A stretch of 45,825 nucleotides of DNA from an uncultured Catenibacillus sp. (GCA_934339005.1 CAKRHR010000021.1:1-45825); one strand, 5' to 3'. Positions 7,934 to 18,932 are shown, counted from the stretch's first letter. Made by a program: numbers and translations. The notes: generated by a model from the sequence alone, not told the origin.

Positions 7934-9124
7934 TTATGCAAGTTTTGATAAATCTGCATAAAATGCCATCATATCTTCTTTTTCAGAGAATCTGGCAATA
8001 TAAATCTGATTACCCATCGCAGGTGCCATAACCTCTGGCATACGCTCTGCCATACAGATATTGTCTTTATATTTTTCCATAATTGCTTCATGGTCTAATA
8101 CATAATGATGTGCATCACGACGTCCGCCAAATGGACAATAATAGTGTTCACCAACTGTATCAATGCTGCTCTTATCAAATACAATCATATCTGCCCAGAT
8201 TTTATAGACATTTGTGCTGTTGGCAAAATTCATCATATCCGGTGAAAAACCACCGCATGGACGCATATTAACTTCAAGCGCCACAACCTGTCCCTTTTTG
8301 CCGATAGCTTTATGGTCTTTGTTTAATCTGAAAAATTCAAAATGCACAAAACGGCTCTTAACACCAAAGGCTTTAACTGTACGGCGTCCTGCATCACGCA
8401 CATCCTCTGCCAGATGCTTCTGAATATAATAATAGCTTTCTTCACCATTATTAACGATATCCATAATGGATGTCATTGTAATATTACCCGTTTCAAAAAT
8501 CGGCACACCCTTGCTGTTGATAATTGCATCGTAAGAACAGATTTCACCGTCAATAAATTCTTCCATAATATACTGTATCGGTGGCAGTTGTGCAAAAAAC
8601 TGTTCAAGCTCTTCATCATTTTTCAGTTTAAATGTATCATTGGCACCTACACCATTATCCGGTTTTACGATTACCGGATAACCAACTTCTTTAATAAATG
8701 CCTTTGTGTCTTCAATATTATCTACAAGATGGTATCTTGCCACAGGTACACCGGCTTTTTCATAATAGGCTTTCATACCGGATTTGAATTTGATACGCTG
8801 CATATCCTTGTTCTGGAAGCCTGATGTCACGTTAAAATCTGTACGCAGCATCGCGTCACGCTCAAGCCAGTATTCATTATTGCTTTCAATCCAGTCAATG
8901 CGGCCATATTTAAATGTGAAAAATGCCACCGCACGATACACTTCGTCATAATTTTCAAGCGTGTTTACTTTATAATACTCTGTCAATGCATCTTTTAATT
9001 CCCATGAAAGGTCATCGTATGGTTCATCACCAATACCAAATACATTGGCACCATTATTTTTAAGCTCTTTACAGAATTTCCAGTAATTCTTTGGGAAATT
9101 CGGTGAAATAAATACAACGTTCAT
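7934..9124 (-). CDS. ATP-grasp domain protein (carboxylate-amine ligase-like)
   Basis: A 396-residue ATP-grasp enzyme. Residues 1-110 form a pre-ATP-grasp Rossmann-like domain (MNVVFISPNFPKNYWKFCKE). The grasp domain has YPVIVKPDNGVGANDT (the ATP-gripping lysine and glycine loop), IMEEFIDGEICSYDA, and metal-binding ALEVNMRPCGGFSPDMMN near residue 280. The family joins a carboxylate to an amine, thiol or similar nucleophile through an acyl-phosphate. The substrate is not evident; it resembles the carbamoyl-phosphate-synthase-like orphan ligases of Firmicutes. It follows an esterase gene by 42 bases with good AGGAGG-type spacing, and a second esterase lies upstream, so ligation and ester cleavage may act on one small molecule. 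Confidence 0.85.
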   Translation of the reverse strand: MNVVFISPNFPKNYWKFCKELKNNGANVFGIGDEPYDDLSWELKDALTEYYKVNTLENYDEVYRAVAFFTFKYGRIDWIESNNEYWLERDAMLRTDFNVTSGFQNKDMQRIKFKSGMKAYYEKAGVPVARYHLVDNIEDTKAFIKEVGYPVIVKPDNGVGANDTFKLKNDEELEQFFAQLPPIQYIMEEFIDGEICSYDAIINSKGVPIFETGNITMTSIMDIVNNGEESYYYIQKHLAEDVRDAGRRTVKAFGVKSRFVHFEFFRLNKDHKAIGKKGQVVALEVNMRPCGGFSPDMMNFANSTNVYKIWADMIVFDKSSIDTVGEHYYCPFGGRRDAHHYVLDHEAIMEKYKDNICMAERMPEVMAPAMGNQIYIARFSEKEDMMAFYADLSKLA

Positions 9125-9166
9125 ATGTATTGCCTCCTAAATTTATTCATAAGATCGATATAAATA

Positions 9167-9937
9167 TTAAATATCACCCAGCAAAAATGGCAGGAAATAT
9201 CTGACCTGAACATACCACCAGTTCCAGTCGTGGTTGACATCGTAACCCCAGAAATCAACCCAGGCCGAAATACCCTTTTCTTCAAGCACCTGCTTTAATC
9301 TTGCTGTACTTTCTTTTAATTCATCTTCCCAGGCACCCTGACCGACACAAAAAATGGCTTTATGATGGTCGTCATTGTAAATCTTCATATATGGATGATC
9401 TGCAGGCATATTGCGCAGAAAATCAATCGGTGAATTTTCATAAATCAGCGGCTCCATATAATCACCAAAACCATCCCTGGAATCATAAATACCACTGAGT
9501 GCCAGACACATATCAAATAAATCCGGGCGTCTGAAATAAAAATTACCTGCATGCATCGCACCCATGCTGGCACCAAATACCATAATACCAGACTGCTTTG
9601 CGCCATTATTACCAACGGCATTAATCTCAAGTACTCTTGGCACAAGTTCCTCTGTCACATACCAGAACCACTGCTCATGACGTGAAATACGGTCATGTGG
9701 ATTACGGTCTTTGGCAGACCAGGTTTCAATATCAATCGTATCCACAGAAAATACCTGGACTCTGCCCTGTTCAATATAATCTGCCCAATAGTCAATCATC
9801 TTAAAATTTTCAAAATCATAAAAACGACCATTCTGACATGGAAAGAACAGGCAGGGCTTTCCTGCATGTCCATAAACTTTAAACTCCATATCTCTGCCTA
9901 ACTGATGGCTGTATTCTTTGTGGTATTCTATATTCAT
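9167..9937 (-). CDS. alpha/beta-hydrolase fold esterase (esterase D/YbbA-like)
   Basis: A 256-residue cytoplasmic hydrolase with no signal peptide. The nucleophile elbow GASMG places the serine at residue 124, and the likely catalytic histidine is His236 in NHDWNWW. The N-terminal half has PCLFFPCQNGRFYDFENF, typical of the putative esterase family that also includes S-formylglutathione hydrolases and enterochelin esterases. Its natural ester is unknown. Expression is probably driven by the tandem promoters and dyads at 9965-10085, directly upstream, with AAGGAAT before the ATG. It is likely co-transcribed with the ATP-grasp gene that starts 42 bases after its stop. Confidence 0.85.
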   Translation of the reverse strand: MNIEYHKEYSHQLGRDMEFKVYGHAGKPCLFFPCQNGRFYDFENFKMIDYWADYIEQGRVQVFSVDTIDIETWSAKDRNPHDRISRHEQWFWYVTEELVPRVLEINAVGNNGAKQSGIMVFGASMGAMHAGNFYFRRPDLFDMCLALSGIYDSRDGFGDYMEPLIYENSPIDFLRNMPADHPYMKIYNDDHHKAIFCVGQGAWEDELKESTARLKQVLEEKGISAWVDFWGYDVNHDWNWWYVQVRYFLPFLLGDI

Positions 9938-9964
9938 GGTTATTCCTTCTTTCTAAGTGTTCAC

Positions 9965-10085
9965 ATTATACCATGTCCACTAAATTCGAAAATACCTCAT
10001 TAAGTGTCCAGGCATATGTTCTCACTAAGCTCGATAAAACCTCGCTAAGTGTTCACATTATAGTCCAACATTTTTTTGGAGTCAA
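9965..10085 (-). promoter_or_regulatory. tandem promoters for the esterase/ATP-grasp unit
   Basis: P1 has -35 TTGACT (10085-10080), which overlaps the stop of the upstream esterase gene, a 17-bp spacer, and -10 TATAAT (10062-10057). P2 has an extended -10 TGGTATAAT (core 9970-9965) with no good -35. Both -10 boxes run into the same downstream sequence, TGTGAACACTTAG, so the promoters look like copies of one duplicated unit. Confidence 0.75.
9978..10051. repeat. two 29-bp imperfect palindromes 45 bp apart with covarying arms
   Basis: Copies at 9978-10006 and 10023-10051 begin cactaa and end taagtg. Between them they differ at the two innermost arm positions on both sides (AT with AT in one, GC with GC in the other), so pairing is preserved. 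There are also two loop changes. Each arm is 8 bp with one A-A mismatch around a 13-nt loop containing tcga and acctc. One copy covers the P1 start point and the other sits over the P2 -35 region, as twin operators or RNA hairpins would. Confidence 0.75.
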
Positions 10086-10903
10086 TACTTCGTTTTCTGC
10101 CCGTCATCCCAGTGAACATCATAATCGTTTACTTCCGGTATCTGGCTTGTGATACCAAGACACTGCATAAAAATCGGAATCTGCTGTTCCCAGGAGGCTT
10201 CACAGTGGGTACCGCCCGGTATGATTCTGCTGCATACATAGGCACCGCCGTCCATAAAAGCATTGGCTGTACGTTTAAAAATCGACAGCATCTTTGTTTT
10301 ATTATGATTATTTAATTCCTCGCTGCCATAATCCATATACAGCCATGTATCTGCCTGAAGCTGTGCATTTTTAATCATCTCCATTACCTTTGTACTGCCA
10401 AGCCAAAGACTCGGTGACAACGCAGCACCTCTGGAGAAAATATCATTATACACAGCCAGCGCGTAGACCGTCATCAGCCCTCCCATAGAACTTCCTGCAA
10501 TATAAGTGTGTGTTCTGTCAGAAAGTGTCGGGAAATGACTGTCAATATAAGGCTTTAACGACTTCACCATCCAGTCCATATACACGCCGCCAAGCCCTTT
10601 TAATGGTTCAGGCTTCATTCTCGGACATGGGAATGGTGAATATTCATGCAATCTGCCGCAGCCCTCATGATTACATTCCACAGCCACCACAATCAACTCT
10701 GCCTCTGTGATATCCAGATATCTTTTCATGCCCCAGCTTTTGCCATACGTGGCATCCTCATCATAAAATACGTTGTGTCCGTCAAACATATATAAGACCG
10801 GGTATCTTTTCCCTGATTTCATATCTGTCGGAAGATAAATATATAACCGACGTTTTGTATCCCCGGTAAGTACCGGGATTGTTATATTTTCTTTAATTAC
10901 CAT
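10082..10903 (-). CDS. alpha/beta-hydrolase fold esterase (enterochelin/ferri-bacillibactin esterase-like)
   Basis: A 273-residue hydrolase of the putative-esterase family. RYPVLYMFDGHNVF (about 33-46) is the strand and oxyanion region, IAGSSMGGL gives the nucleophile Ser139, ALSPSLW is the post-nucleophile segment typical of Fes/BesA-type enzymes, and GGTHCEASW probably holds the catalytic histidine. Family members cleave trilactone siderophores, acyl-CoA-like or acetyl-xylan esters; nothing adjacent points to siderophores, so the substrate is open. It has no signal peptide and is therefore cytoplasmic. The start has TAAGGTAA about 7 nt upstream. Its stop overlaps the -35 box of the next promoter. 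It lies in line with a second esterase and an ATP-grasp ligase. Confidence 0.85.
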   Translation of the reverse strand: MVIKENITIPVLTGDTKRRLYIYLPTDMKSGKRYPVLYMFDGHNVFYDEDATYGKSWGMKRYLDITEAELIVVAVECNHEGCGRLHEYSPFPCPRMKPEPLKGLGGVYMDWMVKSLKPYIDSHFPTLSDRTHTYIAGSSMGGLMTVYALAVYNDIFSRGAALSPSLWLGSTKVMEMIKNAQLQADTWLYMDYGSEELNNHNKTKMLSIFKRTANAFMDGGAYVCSRIIPGGTHCEASWEQQIPIFMQCLGITSQIPEVNDYDVHWDDGQKTKY

Positions 10904-11013
10904 AATATACTTACCTTATTTGTTATTCTTATTTTTATCTGCTCTATTAAATAAAATTAAATATGATATGAGAGTCAAATATTTAAATTTATTTTACTCT
11001 TTTCTATTAGACC

Positions 11014-11043
11014 TTGTCAATCCTAACAACTATCTGTTATAAT
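11014..11043 (+). promoter_or_regulatory. promoter for carB
   Basis: -35 TTGTCA (11014-11019), 18-bp spacer, -10 TATAAT (11038-11043). The leader of about 50 nt contains a short GGAA/TTCC hairpin and no recognisable PyrR-binding loop. Confidence 0.6.
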
Positions 11044-11098
11044 AACTGGAAGGGTTTCCCTGAGTAAAAACCCCATTATGACAAAGGAGGACAATTTC

Positions 11099-14323
<3,225 letters not shown>

Positions 14324-14336
14324 CAATAAAAAATTA

Positions 14337-14368
14337 AGCGCGTCAGAAAAATCTGACGCGCTGTTTTT
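14337..14368. terminator. bidirectional terminator between carB and xerD
   Basis: A perfect 11-bp stem, AGCGCGTCAGA with TCTGACGCGCT, closed by an AAAA loop, then GTTTTTAT on the plus strand. The minus strand reads TTAATTTTTTATTG after the same stem, so it can also end xerD transcripts. Confidence 0.92.
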
Positions 14369-14392
14369 ATAATTCCAAAAATAAATAAATTT

Positions 14393-15277
14393 CTAAGCTC
14401 TTGGATGTGCTTTCTCGTAAACATCCTTGATGCGGTTGCCTGTAAATCGTGTATACATCTGTGTAGTGGAAATATCTGAATGCCCAAGCATCTCCTGTAC
14501 CGCATGTAAATCCGCACCATTCTCCACAAGATGTGCTGCAAATGAATGACGCAGTGTATGTGGTGTAATATCAGTATAGATACCTGCACGCTTTGCATAG
14601 GACTTTAAGACCTTCCAAAAGCCCTGGCGGCTCATCGGCTGTCCATTGCAGTTTGTAAACAAATAATCTTCATAACCAGTATGAATCATCGAATCTCTTG
14701 CCTTTGTCAAATAAGACTTTAATGCCTTCTGAGCCACACTGCCAAAAGGAATCACACGCTCTTTTGAGCGATCCTGACAGTGCACATAGCATGCGGATAA
14801 ATTCACATCATTGACCTTTAACTGGATCAACTCACTGACACGCATACCTGTGGCATACAATAACTCCAACATCGCTTTATCACGAATCTCTTTGTTGCTT
14901 GTATTCTTAGGCTGTGATAACAGCAATGTCACTTCATCCACAGATAAAATCTCCGGTGCTTTCTTCTCAATTTTTGGTGGTTTAAGCATCTCTGCCGGAT
15001 CATTCTGAATATAACCCTGCTTAAAAAGAAATCCGAAAAAGGCTTTCAATGTTGCAATATTTCTTGAAACTGTTGAGGGTTTAAAGGCTTCATTTTCCAT
15101 CATCAGAACGTAAGCATTCAGGATCGTATATGTCATCTTTGTCACATCCGTTGTACCGTAGCTTTCGGCATACTTTGCAAATTTATGCAAATCTCTCGTA
15201 TATGACAGTATTGTATTTTCTGATGAGCCTTTGACATCCTTTAAATAAGACGCAAATGCCTGTATGTATATTTCCAT
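14393..15277 (-). CDS. xerD: site-specific tyrosine recombinase XerD
   Basis: A 294-residue tyrosine recombinase, the usual length for XerD, which with XerC resolves chromosome dimers at dif at the division site. The SAM-like N-terminal domain (to about residue 95) is followed by the catalytic domain with the first Arg in LYATGMRVSELIQL, HTLRHSFAAH (His-x-x-Arg), GHSDISTTQMYT with the later His and the nucleophile Tyr. The ATG at 15277 is chosen because GAGGGA lies about 6 nt upstream; frames starting further up lack a site and begin before conserved sequence. It neighbours spoIIM, as ripX/xerD does in Bacillus subtilis, which supports XerD over an integrase. No attachment sites or mobile genes are seen. 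Confidence 0.92.
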   Translation of the reverse strand: MEIYIQAFASYLKDVKGSSENTILSYTRDLHKFAKYAESYGTTDVTKMTYTILNAYVLMMENEAFKPSTVSRNIATLKAFFGFLFKQGYIQNDPAEMLKPPKIEKKAPEILSVDEVTLLLSQPKNTSNKEIRDKAMLELLYATGMRVSELIQLKVNDVNLSACYVHCQDRSKERVIPFGSVAQKALKSYLTKARDSMIHTGYEDYLFTNCNGQPMSRQGFWKVLKSYAKRAGIYTDITPHTLRHSFAAHLVENGADLHAVQEMLGHSDISTTQMYTRFTGNRIKDVYEKAHPRA

Positions 15278-15325
15278 AATGTATCCCTCAACCATTTCTG
15301 TCGAATTTTGCTTTAATATGTTCAC

Positions 15326-15354
15326 ATTATAATAGACTATTCATAAAATTGCAA
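15326..15354 (-). promoter_or_regulatory. promoter for xerD
   Basis: -35 TTGCAA (15354-15349), 17-bp spacer, -10 TATAAT (15331-15326), about 50 nt before the xerD start. The 170 bases from here to spoIIM hold no gene or clear terminator. Confidence 0.7.
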
Positions 15355-15525
15355 TACCTAAAATTCCCGACAAAGCCTTGTTTTATGGGCATTTCAGCCA
15401 CTTTACGCTATATCGTGTCCTGCATATCCAAAGCATATACCATATCTAGTTTTCACTTTTTCAAAAATAATTTTTAATATATTAAATTTTTAGCACATTT
15501 TGAGAGCATCCAGCGTCAGATACTT

Positions 15526-16107
15526 TTAGAACCGCTGAACTACCTGCTGCACAATGCCAGGTGTTACATATGCTTCACATGCCACCCCTGCTGTCACAAG
15601 CAGTACAATACAGCCTATTAAAATTCCCATGCGCTGCCATGCCCTGCCGCTATGAAATGCATACCGCGTATACGCTGCCCCGTCCTTATATTTAAGCACT
15701 GCAATACGAAGTATGAGCATATATGCCAGCACATAAAAAATATATTGCGGCAGCATCATCGCACAAAGAAAAATATACCCTTTAATCCCATAGCCCGCCG
15801 CCATCACAGTCATTAAATATCCTGCTGCCAGACCAAAAAATAATGTTGTAAGCACCATCGGCACAGGAATTTTGCATACATACACAGATAGTAATAACCC
15901 TGCAAGCAAGATGATGCGCCTTAAAAAAATCCTGCCAAAAAGCCCATCGATATGGTATTGCGCATCTTTAAGCTGCTGTACATATAAAACACTTTGAACT
16001 TCTGACATCTGAAGTTTTCGTATACACAGACCGGCGCAGACTGCTCCGATAATAATGCCTGCCAGGAACAAAAGCCACCATATTCTGGATAGGTGTTTTA
16101 TTTTCAA
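15526..16107 (-). CDS. spoIIM: stage II sporulation protein M
   Basis: A 193-residue integral membrane protein with about five transmembrane helices: WWLLFLAGIIIGAVCAGL near the start, then segments around residues 65-80, 88-108, 115-138 and 160-182. SpoIIM belongs to the SpoIID-SpoIIM-SpoIIP complex that remodels peptidoglycan during engulfment of the forespore. The GLAAGYLMTVMAAGYGIKGY stretch matches the glycine-rich core of the SpoIIM/DUF95 family as I recall it. The start is probably TTG at 16107, since GGGAGGTGACC lies just ahead of it; an ATG at 16125 lies within this ribosome site region. Its placement beside xerD is the arrangement known from Bacilli and supports the call. Confidence 0.8.
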   Translation of the reverse strand: MKIKHLSRIWWLLFLAGIIIGAVCAGLCIRKLQMSEVQSVLYVQQLKDAQYHIDGLFGRIFLRRIILLAGLLLSVYVCKIPVPMVLTTLFFGLAAGYLMTVMAAGYGIKGYIFLCAMMLPQYIFYVLAYMLILRIAVLKYKDGAAYTRYAFHSGRAWQRMGILIGCIVLLVTAGVACEAYVTPGIVQQVVQRF

Positions 16108-16176
16108 AAAGGTCACCTCCCGCATATATTAAGCATTCCATTAAAACTCTGACAGTTACCAGTATATGTGCGCAGT

Positions 16177-16968
16177 CTAAAAATATTCCGGCGGCGTATC
16201 CATAATAATCGGCTGGACATCTTTTTGCTGGCACTGTTTTTGATAATCCGATGGCCGAATCCCCACGTATTGCTTAAACACACGACTAAAATACAGTGCA
16301 TCCTCAAAACCACATGCAAACGCAATATCCTTCACCGACCTGCTGTCACCATATTGCTGTATCATTGACTGAGCTTTTTCAATGCGTTTCTGATTAAAAT
16401 ACTTCACCGGCGACTGCCCGTACTGCTGTTTGAACATTTTCCTGAAATATCCCTTGCAGTAGCCTGTAGCCTCAATCGCTTCAGAAATATCAAATGCCGG
16501 ATTACTGATGTTTTTGTCCATGACCTCAAGAATCGTTTCCATACGCAAATCCCGTTTATGCTGCTTACTGTAAAAGCCCGCCAGCAACTGATACACCAAA
16601 TCCCCGGTTACATTAATTGCCGAGCGGTCATACTCTGTTTCTGACTGCGAAAAGAAATAAGCCATCTCCATCGTCTTTCGCACACTTCCATAAGCATCGT
16701 CCTTAAAATGCTGGATACCCATTCCGCCCACCGGCCTGAAATCCCTGATAAACATGGAAATATCCAAAAAGCCCTCATCTGATGTTTTTTTATGCAGTGT
16801 CAGCGGCGGAATCACAAAAATATCCCCCACTTCAAAGGGCCATACTTCTGACCCTATAGACATCTGACCGCTGCCCTTTAAATTTAATAAAACTTCCCAG
16901 TAACCATGCTGATGATTGGGAAATTCCGTATAAATCTGCTTTGATTTGCCAATTTCTATTACTTCCAT
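16177..16968 (-). CDS. AraC family transcriptional regulator
   Basis: A 263-residue regulator. The N-terminal cupin-like sensor has FPNHQHGYWEVLLNLKGSGQM and FEVGDIFVIPPLTLHK, the usual sugar-binding AraC arrangement. The C-terminal ~100 residues carry two helix-turn-helix units, with ATGYCKGYFRKMFKQQYG and the family hallmark DIAFACGFEDALYFSRVFKQYVG. It is transcribed divergently from the C-glycoside deglycosidase-like pair, with about 350 bp between starts. That arrangement suggests it activates that pair when a glycoside-derived ligand is present. The ATG at 16968 has only a weak ribosome site, which fits low expression. Confidence 0.92.
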   Translation of the reverse strand: MEVIEIGKSKQIYTEFPNHQHGYWEVLLNLKGSGQMSIGSEVWPFEVGDIFVIPPLTLHKKTSDEGFLDISMFIRDFRPVGGMGIQHFKDDAYGSVRKTMEMAYFFSQSETEYDRSAINVTGDLVYQLLAGFYSKQHKRDLRMETILEVMDKNISNPAFDISEAIEATGYCKGYFRKMFKQQYGQSPVKYFNQKRIEKAQSMIQQYGDSRSVKDIAFACGFEDALYFSRVFKQYVGIRPSDYQKQCQQKDVQPIIMDTPPEYF

Positions 16969-17254
16969 CTATCTATAAACACAACCTTTATATTTCCTGA
17001 CTTTACAATTTTTTAATTTCATTTTTTTGAAATCCTGATACGTTAACCTATTCAGATTAATCTTTTTTATTTAACTCTTTCACAGTGACTTTCTTATAGT
17101 AATCTTTTTATTCTGCCGCATATTCTTAACAAAACACATTATTTTACCTTATATTACTTCATAAAATGCGTTTTGTCCATATATGTGTCTGTTTTTGTTT
17201 ATAGTCGAATGATTTTTAATTGCTTATACTAAATACATATTTAAGAAGTCTGAC

Positions 17255-17281
17255 TCATTACTTTTCAAAATAAAGTAATGA
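17255..17281. promoter_or_regulatory. perfect 10-bp inverted repeat in the deglycosidase leader
   Basis: TCATTACTTT (17255-17264) and its complement AAAGTAATGA (17272-17281) surround a 7-nt spacer, 36 nt before the start codon. A possible -10 TATACT lies at 17225-17230 with a poor -35, as expected for an activator-dependent promoter. The dyad would be in the transcript, so it is either an operator or a 5' hairpin. The rest of 16969-17254 is AT-rich with no gene; AAAATGCGTTTT near 17163 is a second near-palindrome. Confidence 0.5.
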
Positions 17282-17316
17282 ACCTGAATATCAATCAAAG
17301 AAAGGAAGCAACTTTT

Positions 17317-18327
17317 ATGGGAATTAAATCAAGCGTAAGTCTTTACAGCTTACAGTACCAATTTTTACAGGGTAAAATGTCACTGGAGGATATTCTGATC
17401 TTCATGAACGACCTTCATGTTGACGGCATCGAGATTCTACCGGATCAGATGCTTAAAGGTACACCAACACCATCTGAAGAAACATATGCCATGTGGGATG
17501 CCTTAATGGAAAAATACCATCCTGGTCTTGCCTGCGATGATATTTTCTTAAACACAAATCTTTATAAAAACAGAGAACTCACAAAACGTGAATGTATCGA
17601 ACTGATCAAACAGGAAATCGTCATGGCACACCGCCTTGGTTTTAAAGTTATCCGTCTTGTATCTATGATACCTGCCTGGATTCTTGAGCCTTGTCTTGAA
17701 ACAGCCGCCAGAAATGATGTAGCACTTTGCATCGAAATTCACGGTGGTCTTGGTTTTGGTGTACAAAAGACAGATGAATATATTAATGAAATGCTTCGAT
17801 TAAACTCTCCTTACATCGGTATTGTGCCTGACACTAGCCTTTTCTGCAGACGTACACCCCGAGTTGTTGATGATTACTGTATGCAGGTTTACGGCACAAA
17901 TCCTGAATTAATTCAATATGCCAATGAAGTATTTGAAAGCGGTACAGACTTCTTTGCTCTGCATCAGAAATATGGTGATATGGATCCTAAATTGAAATCA
18001 CTTATCAAGGACCCTGCTAAAGATTTCTTCTATGCCACAAACCTTGAAGGCTACGAAAACCGCCCTGTAACATGTATGGATGGTCTGACAGACTATATCA
18101 AACATTTCCACTTCAAACTGTATGAAATGACACCTGAAGGCATTGAACACAGTATTGACTACAAAGAAGTGATTGAGTACCTGCACAAACATAATTACAA
18201 TGGTTATGTTTCTACAGAATATGAAGGCAACCGCTGGGTATTGCCTGACCATGAAATCCCTGAAAAAGAACAGGTTGCTGCACATCAGAAGCTCATTCAG
18301 CGTTTAATTAAAGAAGTCGAAGCTTAA
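17317..18327 (+). CDS. sugar phosphate isomerase/epimerase family; probable C-glycoside deglycosidase alpha subunit
   Basis: A 336-residue TIM-barrel protein of the xylose isomerase-like (AP endonuclease 2) superfamily. Expected divalent-metal ligands are Glu140 in CIEIHGG, Asp172 in IVPDTS, His265 in KHFHF and Glu301 in STEYEG; His142 is a candidate catalytic residue. The pairing with the next gene is the key: alpha (TIM barrel) plus small beta subunit is the architecture of bacterial C-glycoside deglycosidases (DfgAB, DgpBC, CarBC), which cleave the C-C bond of 3-oxo-C-glucosides such as those from plant flavonoids. The start at 17317 follows AAAGGAA; an ATG at 17278 precedes that site. A plain sugar isomerase is the alternative. 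The oxidoreductase that makes the 3-oxo substrate is not in the window. Confidence 0.8.
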   Translation: MGIKSSVSLYSLQYQFLQGKMSLEDILIFMNDLHVDGIEILPDQMLKGTPTPSEETYAMWDALMEKYHPGLACDDIFLNTNLYKNRELTKRECIELIKQEIVMAHRLGFKVIRLVSMIPAWILEPCLETAARNDVALCIEIHGGLGFGVQKTDEYINEMLRLNSPYIGIVPDTSLFCRRTPRVVDDYCMQVYGTNPELIQYANEVFESGTDFFALHQKYGDMDPKLKSLIKDPAKDFFYATNLEGYENRPVTCMDGLTDYIKHFHFKLYEMTPEGIEHSIDYKEVIEYLHKHNYNGYVSTEYEGNRWVLPDHEIPEKEQVAAHQKLIQRLIKEVEA

Positions 18328-18340
18328 GGAGGCCACATTT

Positions 18341-18733
18341 ATGTTTGATAATAATGTTTTTATTGAAGGCACATGCCATAATGTTGAAGAAGACGGCCGT
18401 ATCATCGGCTATGAAATGCAGACACATATTACATACTACCGTGGTATTCCACTATCTATGATTAATTTCATCGCTGTTGAGGTGGACGGTAAAAAAGTGC
18501 CTGCCGAAGATATCCGTTTCACACCAGACCATATTGACTGGTTCACTCTTGCCGAAATGGAAACTATCGGCACAATCAAATGGGAATACGGTGTACCTGC
18601 CACTGTCCGCGTCTTAAAAGAAGGCGGTTTGTCCAAAGGCAGTCACGAAGTGCATCTGACTGTATGCACACGTACAGCCTACATTCCTGTTCCACTTGAA
18701 GGTAATATGACACGTACTGTTGTTATTGAATAA
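18341..18733 (+). CDS. DUF6379-type protein; probable C-glycoside deglycosidase beta subunit
   Basis: A 130-residue, beta-rich soluble protein with ITYYRGIPLSMI (about 28-39), VDGKKVPAEDIRF, WEYGVPATVRVLKEGGL and GSHEVHLTV. These patches agree with the small beta subunit of C-glycoside deglycosidases (DUF6379 family) as I remember it; the beta subunit packs on the TIM-barrel alpha subunit and helps form the active site. The gene starts 13 bases after the alpha gene, with AAGGAGG overlapping the alpha stop codon, so equal co-expression is expected. Downstream lie a 30-bp tandem repeat and a terminator, making a two-gene transcript. It has no signal peptide, hence cytoplasmic. Confidence 0.78.
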   Translation: MFDNNVFIEGTCHNVEEDGRIIGYEMQTHITYYRGIPLSMINFIAVEVDGKKVPAEDIRFTPDHIDWFTLAEMETIGTIKWEYGVPATVRVLKEGGLSKGSHEVHLTVCTRTAYIPVPLEGNMTRTVVIE

Positions 18734-18758
18734 AAATCCATCGGCAAAATCTGTTTGG

Positions 18759-18858
18759 TGTATCTGTAGCATATAAATACAATGCCGATGTATCTGCCAC
18801 ATATAAATACAATGCTGGTGCATCTGCTGTATATAAATACAATGCTGGTGCGCTTGTC
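18759..18858. repeat. 30-bp tandem repeat, three full copies plus a degenerate one
   Basis: Units begin at 18759, 18789 and 18819 with a partial at 18849; the shared core is atataaatacaatgc. It lies between the deglycosidase beta gene and its terminator, so it is transcribed as 3' UTR. A minus-strand frame reads through as repeats of HQHCIYM but has no credible start or context. The 288 bases between the flanking genes contain otherwise only the terminator and the next ribosome site. Confidence 0.85.
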
Positions 18859-18890
18859 GCATTGACATCTATACATCAAAATGGCATAAT

Positions 18891-18932
18891 AAAAGCTGAC
18901 AAAGTTTTAAGCTCTGTCAGCTTTTATTTTTA
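18891..18932 (+). terminator. terminator of the deglycosidase transcript
   Basis: A perfect 11-bp stem, AAAAGCTGACA with TGTCAGCTTTT, around a 13-nt loop, followed by ATTTTTAT. Confidence 0.88.

Noticed and set aside
7934..9124. ATP-grasp gene as the missing partner of carB (carA)
   Set aside because: It has no glutamine amidotransferase domain; CarA is a different fold.
14393..15277. Tyrosine recombinase as a mark of an integrated element
   Set aside because: Length, neighbouring spoIIM and absence of attachment repeats or phage genes indicate housekeeping XerD.
18614..18868. Minus-strand open frame with HQHCIYM repeats
   Set aside because: Product of the 30-bp tandem repeat read antisense to the deglycosidase gene; no ribosome site or promoter.
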